DNA from: an uncultured Clostridia bacterium
GTDB lineage: Bacteria; Bacillota; Clostridia; Saccharofermentanales; DTU023
DNA length: 10,571 bases
Direction: 5' to 3'
NCBI GenBank assembly: GCA_947254895.1
Contig: CAMYEY010000045.1
Location: 1-10,571 of the forward strand
Made by a program: the position numbers and the translations under genes. Shown here piece by piece: positions 1 through 7,786 of this stretch. Position 1 is the first letter of the stretch. Each line of letters starts with the position of its first letter. A model generated the notes under the pieces. It made no database searches, had not been told where the DNA came from, and saw only the letters and a program-made list of their open reading frames with translations.

Positions 1-47
1 ACACCGGTGGCGAATCGTCGGCAGCGTCAGATGTGTATAAGAGACAG
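1..47 (+). other. Illumina Nextera adapter left at contig end (artefact)
   Basis: Bases 15-47 match the 33-nt Nextera read-1 transposase adapter, ending in the 19-bp Tn5 mosaic end agatgtgtataagagacag at 29-47. Bases 1-4 (acac) match the end of the P5 flow-cell oligo, which leaves bases 5-14 (cggtggcgaa) in the place and at the length of a 10-nt i5 index. The whole stretch is therefore library construct, not chromosome. The partial minus-strand gene next to it stays open through the adapter and would gain a false tail containing VSYTHLTLPT. The forward translation gives RQRQMCIRDS. Both peptides are the expected translations of this adapter. Genomic sequence starts at about base 48. Confidence 0.97.
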
Positions 48-609
48 CCCCAGGTTTATTGCCGTATTTATCAAAATCACTGATATCCTGGAAAACGTGT
101 CTGACTTCAAACGTCTGCTTTTTGGCATCATAATTAAAGTCTTGAGTTTTCTGGTAAATTTTTCCATACTCGTCGTTCCCACTGGGCTGGGTATCGGTTT
201 TAGCTTCGTTCACTACTGTGTCGTAGTTGATATGAAAATCGTCTAGTGGAGCGCCGTTCTTTTTTGGCATATCATAGCCTGGGAAATCCGGAAGCTTAAT
301 AGTCTTATCTACCTTGTCTTTTTCTTCTTGAGTAGCCGCTGCCCCTACGGTTGCCACATAGGGCTGGTAGTTGATGTCATATTTTCCATCTCGTTCCACC
401 TTGTAGTCGGTACGCAGCGTATAGATTTTGGGTTGCTCCGGGTTCTTGATAAAATCTGCAGTCGTTTCGCCATCCGGAAGCTTCGTTGGTTCTGCATCTA
501 TTGAATTTTGGTATTTGCTTGTTTCTGCGGCAAAAGTTCCCATTGGCACAGAAATCATTATTGTCATGGCAATCATACAGACTATAAATCTTTTAAGGTA
601 GGTTTTCAT
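48..609 (-). CDS. Secreted surface protein, N-terminal part (3' end missing)
   Basis: The gene starts at ATG 609 on the minus strand and is open to the contig end, giving 187 genomic codons. GGGGAG at 615-620 lies 5 nt before the ATG and supports the start. Residues 1-27 (MKTYLKRFIVCMIAMTIMIS, then VPMGTFA) form a typical Sec signal peptide with likely cleavage before AE. The mature part is hydrophilic, has no visible cysteine, and includes YTLRTDYKVERDGKYDINYQ and, later, FEVRHVFQDISDFDKYG. This style resembles N-terminal regions of large, repeat-containing, sortase-anchored proteins of Gram-positive cocci, but that is an impression and not a named family. The neighbouring gene upstream, in the same direction, encodes a giant LPXTG protein, so this may be a second adhesin. 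Any repeats or wall anchor would lie in the missing part, so anchoring is not shown. Secretion is well supported; function is unknown. Confidence 0.85.
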
Positions 610-753
610 AAATACTCCCCGGTTACTATTATGTGTTTATGGTTGAAGCATCCATCATCCGGATGGATTCTTGATCGTCTTGTTGCTTTATCTGTCACTA
701 TCGAGAATCTGCACATCCACATGTAGTGGCATTATCGCAGCTCTTGCTCACTT

Positions 754-807
754 ATTATATCACTGCATTATTCTTCTAAATTATAGCAGATTATATACAA
801 AGGTTAA
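754..807 (-). promoter_or_regulatory. Two candidate extended -10 promoters for the partial surface-protein gene
   Basis: Read on the minus strand, two TATAAT boxes occur 26 bp apart, each with a TGn extension. The first is TGCTATAAT (TATAAT at 780-785) with a TTAACC -35 at 802-807 and a 16-bp spacer. The second is TGATATAAT (TATAAT at 754-759) with only a poor -35, TTTAGA at 775-780, and a 15-bp spacer. Extended -10 elements can work with weak -35 boxes, so either or both could drive the gene starting at 609. This is assigned from consensus matching only. Confidence 0.5.
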
Positions 808-960
808 TTATAAAATAACCTGAATAGCCTGATTTTACTACATTTACAGCTGAGAAGGCGAATTGAAGTAAAAAAATGTCTAAATTATAAAGTTCCTAAA
901 TTGCAAAGTTAAATTTCAGAGTAAGTTTTCAAACTGGAATTTAATTTTACAATCAAGCAC

Positions 961-994
961 AAATAAAAAGAAGGGTCTCTCATTAAGAGACCCT
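961..994 (-). terminator. Rho-independent terminator of the giant surface-protein gene
   Basis: A perfect 9-bp stem, agggtctct (972-980) and agagaccct (986-994), closes a 5-nt loop. On the minus strand the stem is followed by TTCTTTTTATTT, a good U-tract, and it lies about 30 nt after the TAA stop at 1025-1027. On the plus strand the downstream side is not T-rich, so it acts in the minus direction. It separates transcription of the giant gene from the secreted-protein gene further along. Confidence 0.9.
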
Positions 995-1024
995 CCTTCT
1001 CATCTACCGGATTGGATTTATACT

Positions 1025-4000
1025 TTATTTTCTAACTTCTTTTCTCCTAACAGCAATTAGGATGAGGGCTACCGAGATTAAGCTTAGGACAAAGGGTACA
1101 TAGGTCATTTCACCTGTCCTGGGGAGCATGGTTCCTGCCTTTGAAGTTTGCGTCGTTTTACCACTTGTGTGGCCTTGGCCATAGTTGCCCGGCTGGCCTG
1201 ATTGACCGGAACCCGGTGTCACTTTGACCCAGACAGCCTTAAACTCTCGGTCACCTTTGACGACGTAGGTATCGCCCGGATTGTAACGGCTGTCCTCCCA
1301 ATAGAGGAACCTATAGCCAACTCTCACCGGAGCTTCGATAAGCCTTATGCTTTCGTTCATTTTGGCATGGATGGTGTGGCTAAGTTTGCCTGTGCTATCC
1401 CAGCCGCCAGCATAATCAAAATGAATCCTATAATCCCTATCCCCTGGTTGGTCAGGTTTTTCAGCTTTAGGAGTAAATTTCCATGTGCCAACAAATTTGT
1501 TACCTTTATCTTTGATCTGAAGCTCTGTCGGCTCCCAGCCTTCAAAATTCCAGGTTCCTTCCTTGTTAGCGTGGATAGCTTTAACCTTGGTTGTTGCAAG
1601 TGTCTTAGCTTGTACCCTATCGCCTTCCGCATACTGCTGTGTATCCTCCGGCAACAAGCCTTTTAGTTCTTCAGGCAGTATGGAAAGGATATTTCCTGCA
1701 GAATCCTTTGCCAGGAAGTTATAGCTTACTGTTCCTTGGACCTTTTCTTTATAAATGGCATAAAAGAGTAGATCTTCTGTCGAGCCGGCCGCTTCTGTAA
1801 AGTCACTTAAATCTCTCTTAACCGGATTTCCAGCTTTATCCTCAGCCCAACCCATCCAGTCATACTCATCTTTAGTAGCTGTCGGGATCACCAACAACTT
1901 GGAACCTGCAGCATTCACTGCGGCTCTTGCCTCGGCAAAACTCTTATTCTTTAAGAACCAGTAGGGTATCTCTTGATCACTATTACCAAATAGTCCACTA
2001 TTCGGATCAAAGGTAACCTTACGGTAATCAGGATCCTTCTCCTGCCCACCGGGTAACTTTGGCTCTTCCGTAACTACAACAGGCTTTTCTTCCCAAATGG
2101 CATACATGTCCATGTTTTGGGTTACAGGGGCTGTTGCGTCAAAAGATTTGACCGGATCATTTTTTCCTACACGCCAACCCTTGAAGACATAGTAGTCACG
2201 GGTTGGGGCTTTAACAGCCGCAAAATCCTCAGCTTTCAAGGAATCACCATGTTGCACTGAGAAGATTTTTGTTTGTTCGTTGTCAGAAAACTTTCCACCT
2301 TCCGTGTTAAAGGTGAGTTTATACTTATTGACAACGAAATTCCACGTTCCGGTGAAGCTATTGCCCGTCTCTTGGACATCGATGCTTTCCGGTGTCCAGC
2401 CTGCAAAGGTCCAGTTACCTTTCTTTCCGTCATACGTTCCACTAACCTTAGTCTGATCGGGATTCTTAGGTTGTACCTTAGCCCCAAGTAGATAGCGGGT
2501 GTTATCTGTCGGCAACAAGGCCTTCAGCTCTTGCGGTAAAGCTGAGACAGCAGCACCATTAGGATCTTTAGCTTCAAACTTGTAGCTAACGGTTCCCTTG
2601 GCCTTCTCTTTGTAAACGGCATAGAAGGTCAGATTAGCTGTCGAGCCGGCTGTTTCTGTAAAGCCGGTCAAGTCGGCCTTGTAATCGGCAGCAGTTTTAT
2701 TGTTCTTGTCAGCCCAGCCCAGCCAATCGTAATCATCGGCCTTATGGGCGGTCGGGATGGCCAGAATTTTATCACCCTGCGGATTAACCGCCTGAAGTGC
2801 CTGCTCAAAACTAGCATCGTTTAAAATCCAGTAGGATACGGACTTGCTGTCATCAGCAAATGCACCGCTGTTAGCGTCAAAGGTCACCTTGCGGTACTCC
2901 TTATCCGGCACTTGACCGCCTGCTTCGGACGGCACCTTGGGTTCTTCTGTTACAACCATGGGTTTCTTTTCCCACATGGCATACATATCCATATTTTTGC
3001 TGACAGGAGCTTGAGCATCAAAAGCAATGATCGGATCATTTTGTCCTACGCGCCAACCCTTAAAGGTGTAGTACTGACGTGTCGGAGCTTTGACTTCTTT
3101 TGCTTCCGCATCTGTTAATCTTTCGCCGTGAAGGACTGTAAAGGTCTTTTCGGTTTTTTGGTCAGTAAACTTTCCACCCTCTGTGTGGAAGTTTAATTTG
3201 TAAGTATTGATTTTAAAGGACCATGTACCTACAAAGGTATTGACCGCTTCCTTGACTTCAAGTTTGCTTGGTTCCCAACCCTCAAAGTTCCATGTACCCG
3301 CCTTACCGGCATAATTTCCTTCAACTTGAGTTTTTGTAGGATTTTTTGGTGTAACTTTTACTTTGTTCTCCAATAAATACCTAGTATTGTCGCTCGGCAA
3401 TAAAGCATTCAATTCTTCCGGCAAGGTTTGAATGACCTTACCATCAGCATCTTTAGCCTGGAATGTATATTTTACAATTCCTTTTGCCTTTTCTGTATAA
3501 ACGGCGTAGAAGGTCAGGTCAGCTGTCGAGCCGGCTTGTTCTGTAAAGTCAGTTAAGTCGGTCTTGTAGTCAGCAGCCGTCTTGCTTTGGTCTTGAGACC
3601 AGCCTAGCCAATTATGGTCATCCTTATTAGCTGTCGGTACTAGCAAAATCTTTTGACCAGCCTTATTTGTCTCCGCCTTGGCCTCATCGAAACTAGCATC
3701 CTTGAGGATCCAGTAGGATACGGCCGTATTATTATCCGTAAAAGCACCCGTGTTAGCATCAAAGGTCACCTTGCGGTACTCTTTGTCAGCTACTTGATTA
3801 CCGGACCCATCCGTTACCTTAGGTTCTTCCGTTACGACCATGGGTTTCTTTTCCCACATAGCGTACATATCCATGCTACCGGTGATGGGTTCTGTCGGAT
3901 CAAACGGCTTAACAGGGTCTTCTTTACCTACACGCCAACCCTTAAAGGTGTAGAATTCACGGCTTGGATCTTGGACTTTCTCTGTAAAAGTATCTCCGTG

Positions 4001-7000
4001 ATGGGCCGGGAAAGCCTTCTCAGTTGTCGCGTCAGAGAACTTCCCACCTTCTGTATGGAAAGTTAACGTATATTCCTTAACCACAAAGGACCAAACACCG
4101 GTAAAGGTATTGCTGCCTTCTTGGATCGTCAGCTCTGCCGGTGACCATCCTCCAAAATTCCAGCTACCGGGTTTATTGTCATAGGTAGCATCAAGCTTTT
4201 GGCTTGTAACTGCCTTAGGTTGTACTTTTGTATCAACTATGTATTGTGTACTATCTGTCGGCAATAAGGCCTTCAGCTCTTGGGGCAAGGTTGCGATAGA
4301 CGCACCGTTAGCATCCTTAGCTTCAAACTTATAGCTAACGGTTCCTTTAGGCTTTTCTTTATAGATAGCGTAAAAAGTCAGGTCAGCTGTTGAACCGGCT
4401 ACTTCTGTAAAGTTAGTCAAATCGGTCTTGTAGTCGGCAGCTGTCTTACTTTGGTCTTGAGACCAACCTAGCCAGTTGTAATCGTCTTTATGTGCTGTCG
4501 GTATACTCAAGACCTTTTGACCGGCCTTGTTAGTATAATCTTTAGCTTCAGCGAAGCTAGCATCCTTTAAGATCCAGTAGGATGCCTTCTTGCTGTCACC
4601 AGCAAAGGCGCCCGTATTGGCATCAAAAGTCACTTTGCGATAGTCTTTATCAACCACTTGATTACCGGATCCATCAGCAATCTTAGGTTCTTCAGTTACA
4701 ACAAGGGGTTTCCTTTCCCACATGGCGTGCATGTCCATGTTTCCGGTGACAGGATCTACCGGGTTAAATAGGGTAACCGGGTCTGCTGTTCCCACACGCC
4801 ATCCCTTGAAGGTGTAGTACTGGCGGCTTGGTTCTTTAACAGCATTAGCTTCCGCTACTTTTAAAGTATCCCCATGCAGCACATAGTAAGCTTTCTTCTG
4901 ACCAGAATCAGAAAACTTCCCCCCCTCAGTATCAAAGGTGAGGGTGTATTTATTGATATTAAACTTCCATGTTCCAACAAACTTATTTTCTTGGTCTGTA
5001 ATCGTCAATTCTGTTGGTGACCAGCCCTCAAAAATCCAGTTACCGGCCTTGCCATCATAGGTAGCACTGACCTTTTGGGCCACCGCCTTAGGTTGTACTT
5101 TGCTGGCAAGTCGGTATTGCGTATCATCTGTAGGTAACACTGCCTCCAGTTCAGCAGGCAAGTTTGCTATCGCGTTTCCGTCAGCATCCTTTGCCTTGAA
5201 CTCATAATTTACAGTTCCCTTGGCTCTTTCTACATAGATAGCGTAGAAGGTCAGGTCTTTAGAGTCTGCCGCTTGTGTAAAATCTGACATATCAGTCTTA
5301 TAGTCGGCAGCTGTTTTATCGCTCTTATCAGCCCAGCCTAGCCAATCGTGGTCGTCTTTAGTGGCAGTAGGTACAAGCAGGATCTTTTTACCTGTCTTGT
5401 CTGTATAATCTTTAGCCTCAGCAAAACTAGCATCTTTCAGGATCCAGTAGGATACGGCCGTGCTATCATCGGCAAAGGCACCCGTATTAGCATCAAAGGT
5501 TACTTTGCGGTAATCCTTGTCAGTAACTTGGTTGCCGGACCCATCCGTTACCTTAGGTTCTTCCGTTACGACCATGGGTTTCTTTTCCCAGATAGCGTAA
5601 ATATCCATGTTGTTGGTAACAGTGGTAGTTGCTGCCGGGTCAAAGGATTTGAGGGGATCTGCCAGGCCTAGGCGCCAGCCCTTAAAGATATAGTACTGGC
5701 GGGTTGGCTCCTCAACTGCTTGACTGAAAGTATCCCCATGAAGAACCGGGAAAAACTTCTCAGTTTTCTGATCAGAAAACTCGCCACCCTCTGTGTGGAA
5801 GGTAAGCTTATATTCTTCTTGGAAGGTTGCGAAAGCACCATCATAGATGTCATAGGTAATGCTGGATTTAAAACGGTGACCGTCTTTTTCGATAAAGCCG
5901 TCTTGGTCAATGCCTTCGAGTGCTACAGGAAACTTCTCCCTCAAGTCAGAAAATTCTTCACCTGTGTCTTGATCTCTATAATGATCGAGGAGACCAAATT
6001 GTTCCTTATCTTCATCATATGTATAATTATGAAGCCAAGAATCATTTACTCCATCACTTCTCACACGCACGAAATTATCTGGATTATCTTTATAGTTTTT
6101 CTTCAATAAAGGAACATATACTGAACCTAATTCAGGATCATTAGAAGGGACTATCGCTCTTATTTCAGGACGATCTGCTTCAGGAGTACTTGTTAACCAT
6201 GTGCTACGAAATTCTGAGCTTACTAACTCTGTATAACCTTCATAGTTATTAAGTCTCATGATATTTTCACCGGTCTCTTCGTTCTTTTCGAATGCATGTC
6301 CCGGCGTGCCATTAAGTCTCCACCAGCGATGATGATGATTACTTTGTTTGCCGTCTTCATGAAAAGGCATATCCAGATTTTGAACTTGATACTCTATACC
6401 AACTCCATTTTCATCGAAAAGTGGTAGTGTTACAGCTTTACCGTAAGAATCTATTAAATATCCACCCTCAGTAGCATCTTTCTCCCATTTAGGTAAATTA
6501 TTATCTTTCCTATATCTACCAGTAGCTACCTTTTCACTAGTTTCAAATCGTCCCCAAACATTACCCTTTTTATCAGGATCGCCTACAAGGGACTTTCTTA
6601 TTTCATAAGTTTCAGGCAGTGAAAATGGATCGGGATTAGGTCGCTCTACTCCCTCGAGCCTATCTAATTTTATTTCTATAGTAAATTTACCGACCTTCAT
6701 TGTTTTCTGGAGATCAACATCGATAAATTGATTACCCATATATGGGCTTCTACCAAAACCTAAATCTCTAAATTCCCAATTACCGACAAAAACATCTTTC
6801 GTTGCATCACCGGATACAGTTAGAGATTTCTTCTCCCAACCTTTAAAACGCCAGTGGCCTTTTCTGTCCTTATAGGATGAGTTATCAAATTTAGTTGTAG
6901 TAGGCGTTCCCGGATTGACACTGTCACCTACTCCTGCGGCCTGTTCCGGAGGTAAGGTAGCTAACACCTCTTGAGGAATATCAGTGATAACCCTACCCAT

Positions 7001-7585
7001 GGCATCTTTTGCCTCATACTTGTAAGAGACTTTAGATTGGCCGGCTTGTGTGGCTTCCCCACTACGCAAACTCATCTGCTTAGGTGCAAGAGAATTCTCT
7101 TCGTTAGACTGTGCCGCGGCACTATCTTTATCTGTAAAAGTCCAAGTACCAACAAAGGTATCCTCTGTCAGATCGCCTGATACGACAAGGTTATCCCGAC
7201 TCCAACCGCTAAAGCTCCACGTCCCCGGTCTATCTTTATAAGGGGAGTCGAACTGGTTTTGTTGGAGTGGTGTAGAATTCACCTTCTCACCTATATTCTT
7301 AGTCTGGGCTTGGGGCAACTCTTGTAAGATTTCTTGAGGAATATCCTTGATGGGCTCTCCCTTGGCATCCTTAGCCAAGAATACATAACTAACCTTAGCA
7401 AGACTACCAGGGTCTACCTGAGTAGTTCCTACTCGCTGCGGGGCCACCTCTCCTTGCAACTCCTCTGCCAAAACGGTTGAAGGCATAACACTTATAAACA
7501 TGAAGCATGCCAAAAGTAGGCATAGGGTTTGATTGAAAAATCCTTTAATTTTAGTATCCAACTTTTTCCATCTCTTTCTACCCAA
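1025..7585 (-). CDS. Giant LPXTG-anchored surface protein with SHIRT and InlB-B-like repeats
   Basis: This gene encodes a 2186-residue, probably rod-like surface protein, likely an adhesin. The start is TTG at 7585; GAGG at 7595-7598 lies 9 nt before it, and the next Met falls inside the signal-peptide core. Residues 1-40 are a signal peptide (charged N-terminus, core LCLLLACFMF, cleavage after VLA). Residues 64-150 and 185-272 are SHIRT-like domains (KVSYxF..., IPQEI/V, GxWxFxGW, FVGxWxF). Residues 273-591 match no family I can name; one part (LPLFDENGVGIEYQV) recalls Cna-B domains, and HHHRWW occurs at 417-422. Five tandem units start at residues 592, 880, 1172, 1462 and 1755. In unit 1 the domains are InlB-B-like 592-676, a second InlB-B-like 692-783, and SHIRT-like 790-876. 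A last InlB-B-like domain starts at 2052. A Gly/Gln/Ser/Thr-rich stretch leads to LPRTG (2154-2158), a membrane segment and RRKEVRK, the sortase signal. I see no cysteine after the signal peptide. The ligand is unknown. Confidence 0.95.
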   Translation of the reverse strand: MGRKRWKKLDTKIKGFFNQTLCLLLACFMFISVMPSTVLAEELQGEVAPQRVGTTQVDPGSLAKVSYVFLAKDAKGEPIKDIPQEILQELPQAQTKNIGEKVNSTPLQQNQFDSPYKDRPGTWSFSGWSRDNLVVSGDLTEDTFVGTWTFTDKDSAAAQSNEENSLAPKQMSLRSGEATQAGQSKVSYKYEAKDAMGRVITDIPQEVLATLPPEQAAGVGDSVNPGTPTTTKFDNSSYKDRKGHWRFKGWEKKSLTVSGDATKDVFVGNWEFRDLGFGRSPYMGNQFIDVDLQKTMKVGKFTIEIKLDRLEGVERPNPDPFSLPETYEIRKSLVGDPDKKGNVWGRFETSEKVATGRYRKDNNLPKWEKDATEGGYLIDSYGKAVTLPLFDENGVGIEYQVQNLDMPFHEDGKQSNHHHRWWRLNGTPGHAFEKNEETGENIMRLNNYEGYTELVSSEFRSTWLTSTPEADRPEIRAIVPSNDPELGSVYVPLLKKNYKDNPDNFVRVRSDGVNDSWLHNYTYDEDKEQFGLLDHYRDQDTGEEFSDLREKFPVALEGIDQDGFIEKDGHRFKSSITYDIYDGAFATFQEEYKLTFHTEGGEFSDQKTEKFFPVLHGDTFSQAVEEPTRQYYIFKGWRLGLADPLKSFDPAATTTVTNNMDIYAIWEKKPMVVTEEPKVTDGSGNQVTDKDYRKVTFDANTGAFADDSTAVSYWILKDASFAEAKDYTDKTGKKILLVPTATKDDHDWLGWADKSDKTAADYKTDMSDFTQAADSKDLTFYAIYVERAKGTVNYEFKAKDADGNAIANLPAELEAVLPTDDTQYRLASKVQPKAVAQKVSATYDGKAGNWIFEGWSPTELTITDQENKFVGTWKFNINKYTLTFDTEGGKFSDSGQKKAYYVLHGDTLKVAEANAVKEPSRQYYTFKGWRVGTADPVTLFNPVDPVTGNMDMHAMWERKPLVVTEEPKIADGSGNQVVDKDYRKVTFDANTGAFAGDSKKASYWILKDASFAEAKDYTNKAGQKVLSIPTAHKDDYNWLGWSQDQSKTAADYKTDLTNFTEVAGSTADLTFYAIYKEKPKGTVSYKFEAKDANGASIATLPQELKALLPTDSTQYIVDTKVQPKAVTSQKLDATYDNKPGSWNFGGWSPAELTIQEGSNTFTGVWSFVVKEYTLTFHTEGGKFSDATTEKAFPAHHGDTFTEKVQDPSREFYTFKGWRVGKEDPVKPFDPTEPITGSMDMYAMWEKKPMVVTEEPKVTDGSGNQVADKEYRKVTFDANTGAFTDNNTAVSYWILKDASFDEAKAETNKAGQKILLVPTANKDDHNWLGWSQDQSKTAADYKTDLTDFTEQAGSTADLTFYAVYTEKAKGIVKYTFQAKDADGKVIQTLPEELNALLPSDNTRYLLENKVKVTPKNPTKTQVEGNYAGKAGTWNFEGWEPSKLEVKEAVNTFVGTWSFKINTYKLNFHTEGGKFTDQKTEKTFTVLHGERLTDAEAKEVKAPTRQYYTFKGWRVGQNDPIIAFDAQAPVSKNMDMYAMWEKKPMVVTEEPKVPSEAGGQVPDKEYRKVTFDANSGAFADDSKSVSYWILNDASFEQALQAVNPQGDKILAIPTAHKADDYDWLGWADKNNKTAADYKADLTGFTETAGSTANLTFYAVYKEKAKGTVSYKFEAKDPNGAAVSALPQELKALLPTDNTRYLLGAKVQPKNPDQTKVSGTYDGKKGNWTFAGWTPESIDVQETGNSFTGTWNFVVNKYKLTFNTEGGKFSDNEQTKIFSVQHGDSLKAEDFAAVKAPTRDYYVFKGWRVGKNDPVKSFDATAPVTQNMDMYAIWEEKPVVVTEEPKLPGGQEKDPDYRKVTFDPNSGLFGNSDQEIPYWFLKNKSFAEARAAVNAAGSKLLVIPTATKDEYDWMGWAEDKAGNPVKRDLSDFTEAAGSTEDLLFYAIYKEKVQGTVSYNFLAKDSAGNILSILPEELKGLLPEDTQQYAEGDRVQAKTLATTKVKAIHANKEGTWNFEGWEPTELQIKDKGNKFVGTWKFTPKAEKPDQPGDRDYRIHFDYAGGWDSTGKLSHTIHAKMNESIRLIEAPVRVGYRFLYWEDSRYNPGDTYVVKGDREFKAVWVKVTPGSGQSGQPGNYGQGHTSGKTTQTSKAGTMLPRTGEMTYVPFVLSLISVALILIAVRRKEVRK
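1109..1126 (-). other. Sortase recognition motif LPRTGE
   Basis: Read on the minus strand these 18 bases encode LPRTGE (residues 2154-2159). They are followed by a hydrophobic segment (YVPFVLSLISVALILIAV) and the basic tail RRKEVRK. This three-part order is the classical cell-wall sorting signal. Sortase A-type enzymes cut such motifs between Thr and Gly and link the Thr to peptidoglycan. The sortase gene itself is not in this window. Confidence 0.95.
1433..5812 (-). repeat. Five tandem in-frame ~0.87 kb units inside the giant gene
   Basis: The units run 5812-4949, 4948-4073, 4072-3203, 3202-2324 and 2323 to about 1433. They are 288, 292, 290, 293 and about 294 codons long. Each begins with Y(T/K)L(T/N)FxTEGG, passes through FKGWR and NMD(M/I)(Y/H)A(M/I)WE, then the linker KKPMVVTEEPKV or a variant, then YRKVTFDxN(T/S)G, and ends with a SHIRT-like block closing on GTW(K/S/N)F or GVWSF. 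The copies have diverged clearly at DNA level, so they are old duplications, but some blocks remain identical: 56 bp are shared by 5535-5590 and 3801-3856. All unit lengths are multiples of three, so gain or loss of a unit keeps the frame and would change only the stalk length. Confidence 0.93.
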
Positions 7586-7599
7586 TGAGGTGTACCTCG
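7586..7599 (-). promoter_or_regulatory. Ribosome binding site in a short palindrome, setting a TTG start
   Basis: On the minus strand GCGAGGTACACCTCA precedes the TTG start at 7585. GAGG (7595-7598) lies 9 nt upstream, an acceptable spacing. The same bases form an inverted repeat GAGGT / ACCTC (7587-7598) with only 2 nt between the arms. That is too tight for a stable hairpin, but it is a symmetrical site covering the Shine-Dalgarno. The site decides the non-ATG start, because no ATG gives a full signal peptide. Confidence 0.65.
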
Positions 7600-7634
7600 C
7601 AAAATCTAAATAGTCTCAGCGGGATTTTCACACC

Positions 7635-7660
7635 TATTTAAATAACATATTTAAATAACA
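7635..7660. repeat. Perfect tandem 13-bp direct repeat with palindromic core
   Basis: The 13-mer tatttaaataaca occurs twice head to tail, at 7635-7647 and 7648-7660. Each copy contains the 10-bp perfect palindrome tatttaaata. The pair lies 50-75 bp upstream of the giant gene's TTG start and overlaps the proximal candidate promoter. It could be a pair of operator sites for a dimeric regulator or an AT-rich bending element. The repeat is certain; the function is inferred. Confidence 0.8.
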
Positions 7661-7698
7661 AATCAATGACAAACAAACATTTATTTTATTTTATTATA
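7644..7698 (-). promoter_or_regulatory. Candidate promoters for the giant surface-protein gene
   Basis: Two possibilities are seen on the minus strand. The proximal one has -35 TTGTCA (7667-7672, 5 of 6 to consensus), a 17-bp spacer and -10 TATGTT (7644-7649, 4 of 6), giving a leader of about 50 nt. The distal one has a perfect -10 TATAAT at 7693-7698 but no good -35. The proximal -10 lies across the junction of the tandem 13-bp repeats, so a protein binding there could control the gene directly. Confidence 0.45.
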
Positions 7699-7786
7699 GT
7701 AAACACCACCATATGGTAGCCATTGTTACCAATACCAGCCTTAGCGGTAAAAACAGATGATACTGGATCATGGGGATCACGTCAAT

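Larger units (their letters stand above)
610..1024. other. Intergenic region between two surface-protein genes
   Basis: This 415-bp AT-rich stretch has no convincing gene. It holds the terminator of the giant gene (961-994), candidate promoters for the downstream minus-strand gene (754-807), and an untranslated leader of roughly 135-165 nt. The leader contains an inverted repeat with 7-bp arms, atccatc (650-656) and gatggat (662-668), around a 5-nt loop. No U-run follows it on the minus strand, so it is not an obvious terminator; it may be a leader structure. A second inverted repeat, aggtta (801-806) and taacct (816-821), overlaps the upstream candidate -35 and could be an operator. Roughly 822-960 shows nothing recognisable. 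Confidence 0.6.

Noticed and set aside
7..246. Forward open frame of 79 codons at the contig end
   Set aside because: It begins inside the adapter (its start encodes RQRQMCIRDS) and continues antisense to the secreted-protein gene, so it is an artefact.
508..726. Forward open frame of 72 codons
   Set aside because: It runs antisense across the signal-peptide coding region and leader of the minus-strand gene, has no ribosome site, and is cysteine- and histidine-rich without domain logic.
1433..5812. CRISPR array or mobile-element repeats as an explanation for the repeats
   Set aside because: The repeats are about 870 bp long, in frame, diverged and fully coding, with no short repeat-spacer pattern or transposase.
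1202..7241. Numerous open frames of 60-155 codons on both strands inside the giant gene
   Set aside because: They are shadows of the repeat-coding frame. Several resemble each other (for example 3653-4066 and 5348-5671) only because the sense repeats resemble each other.
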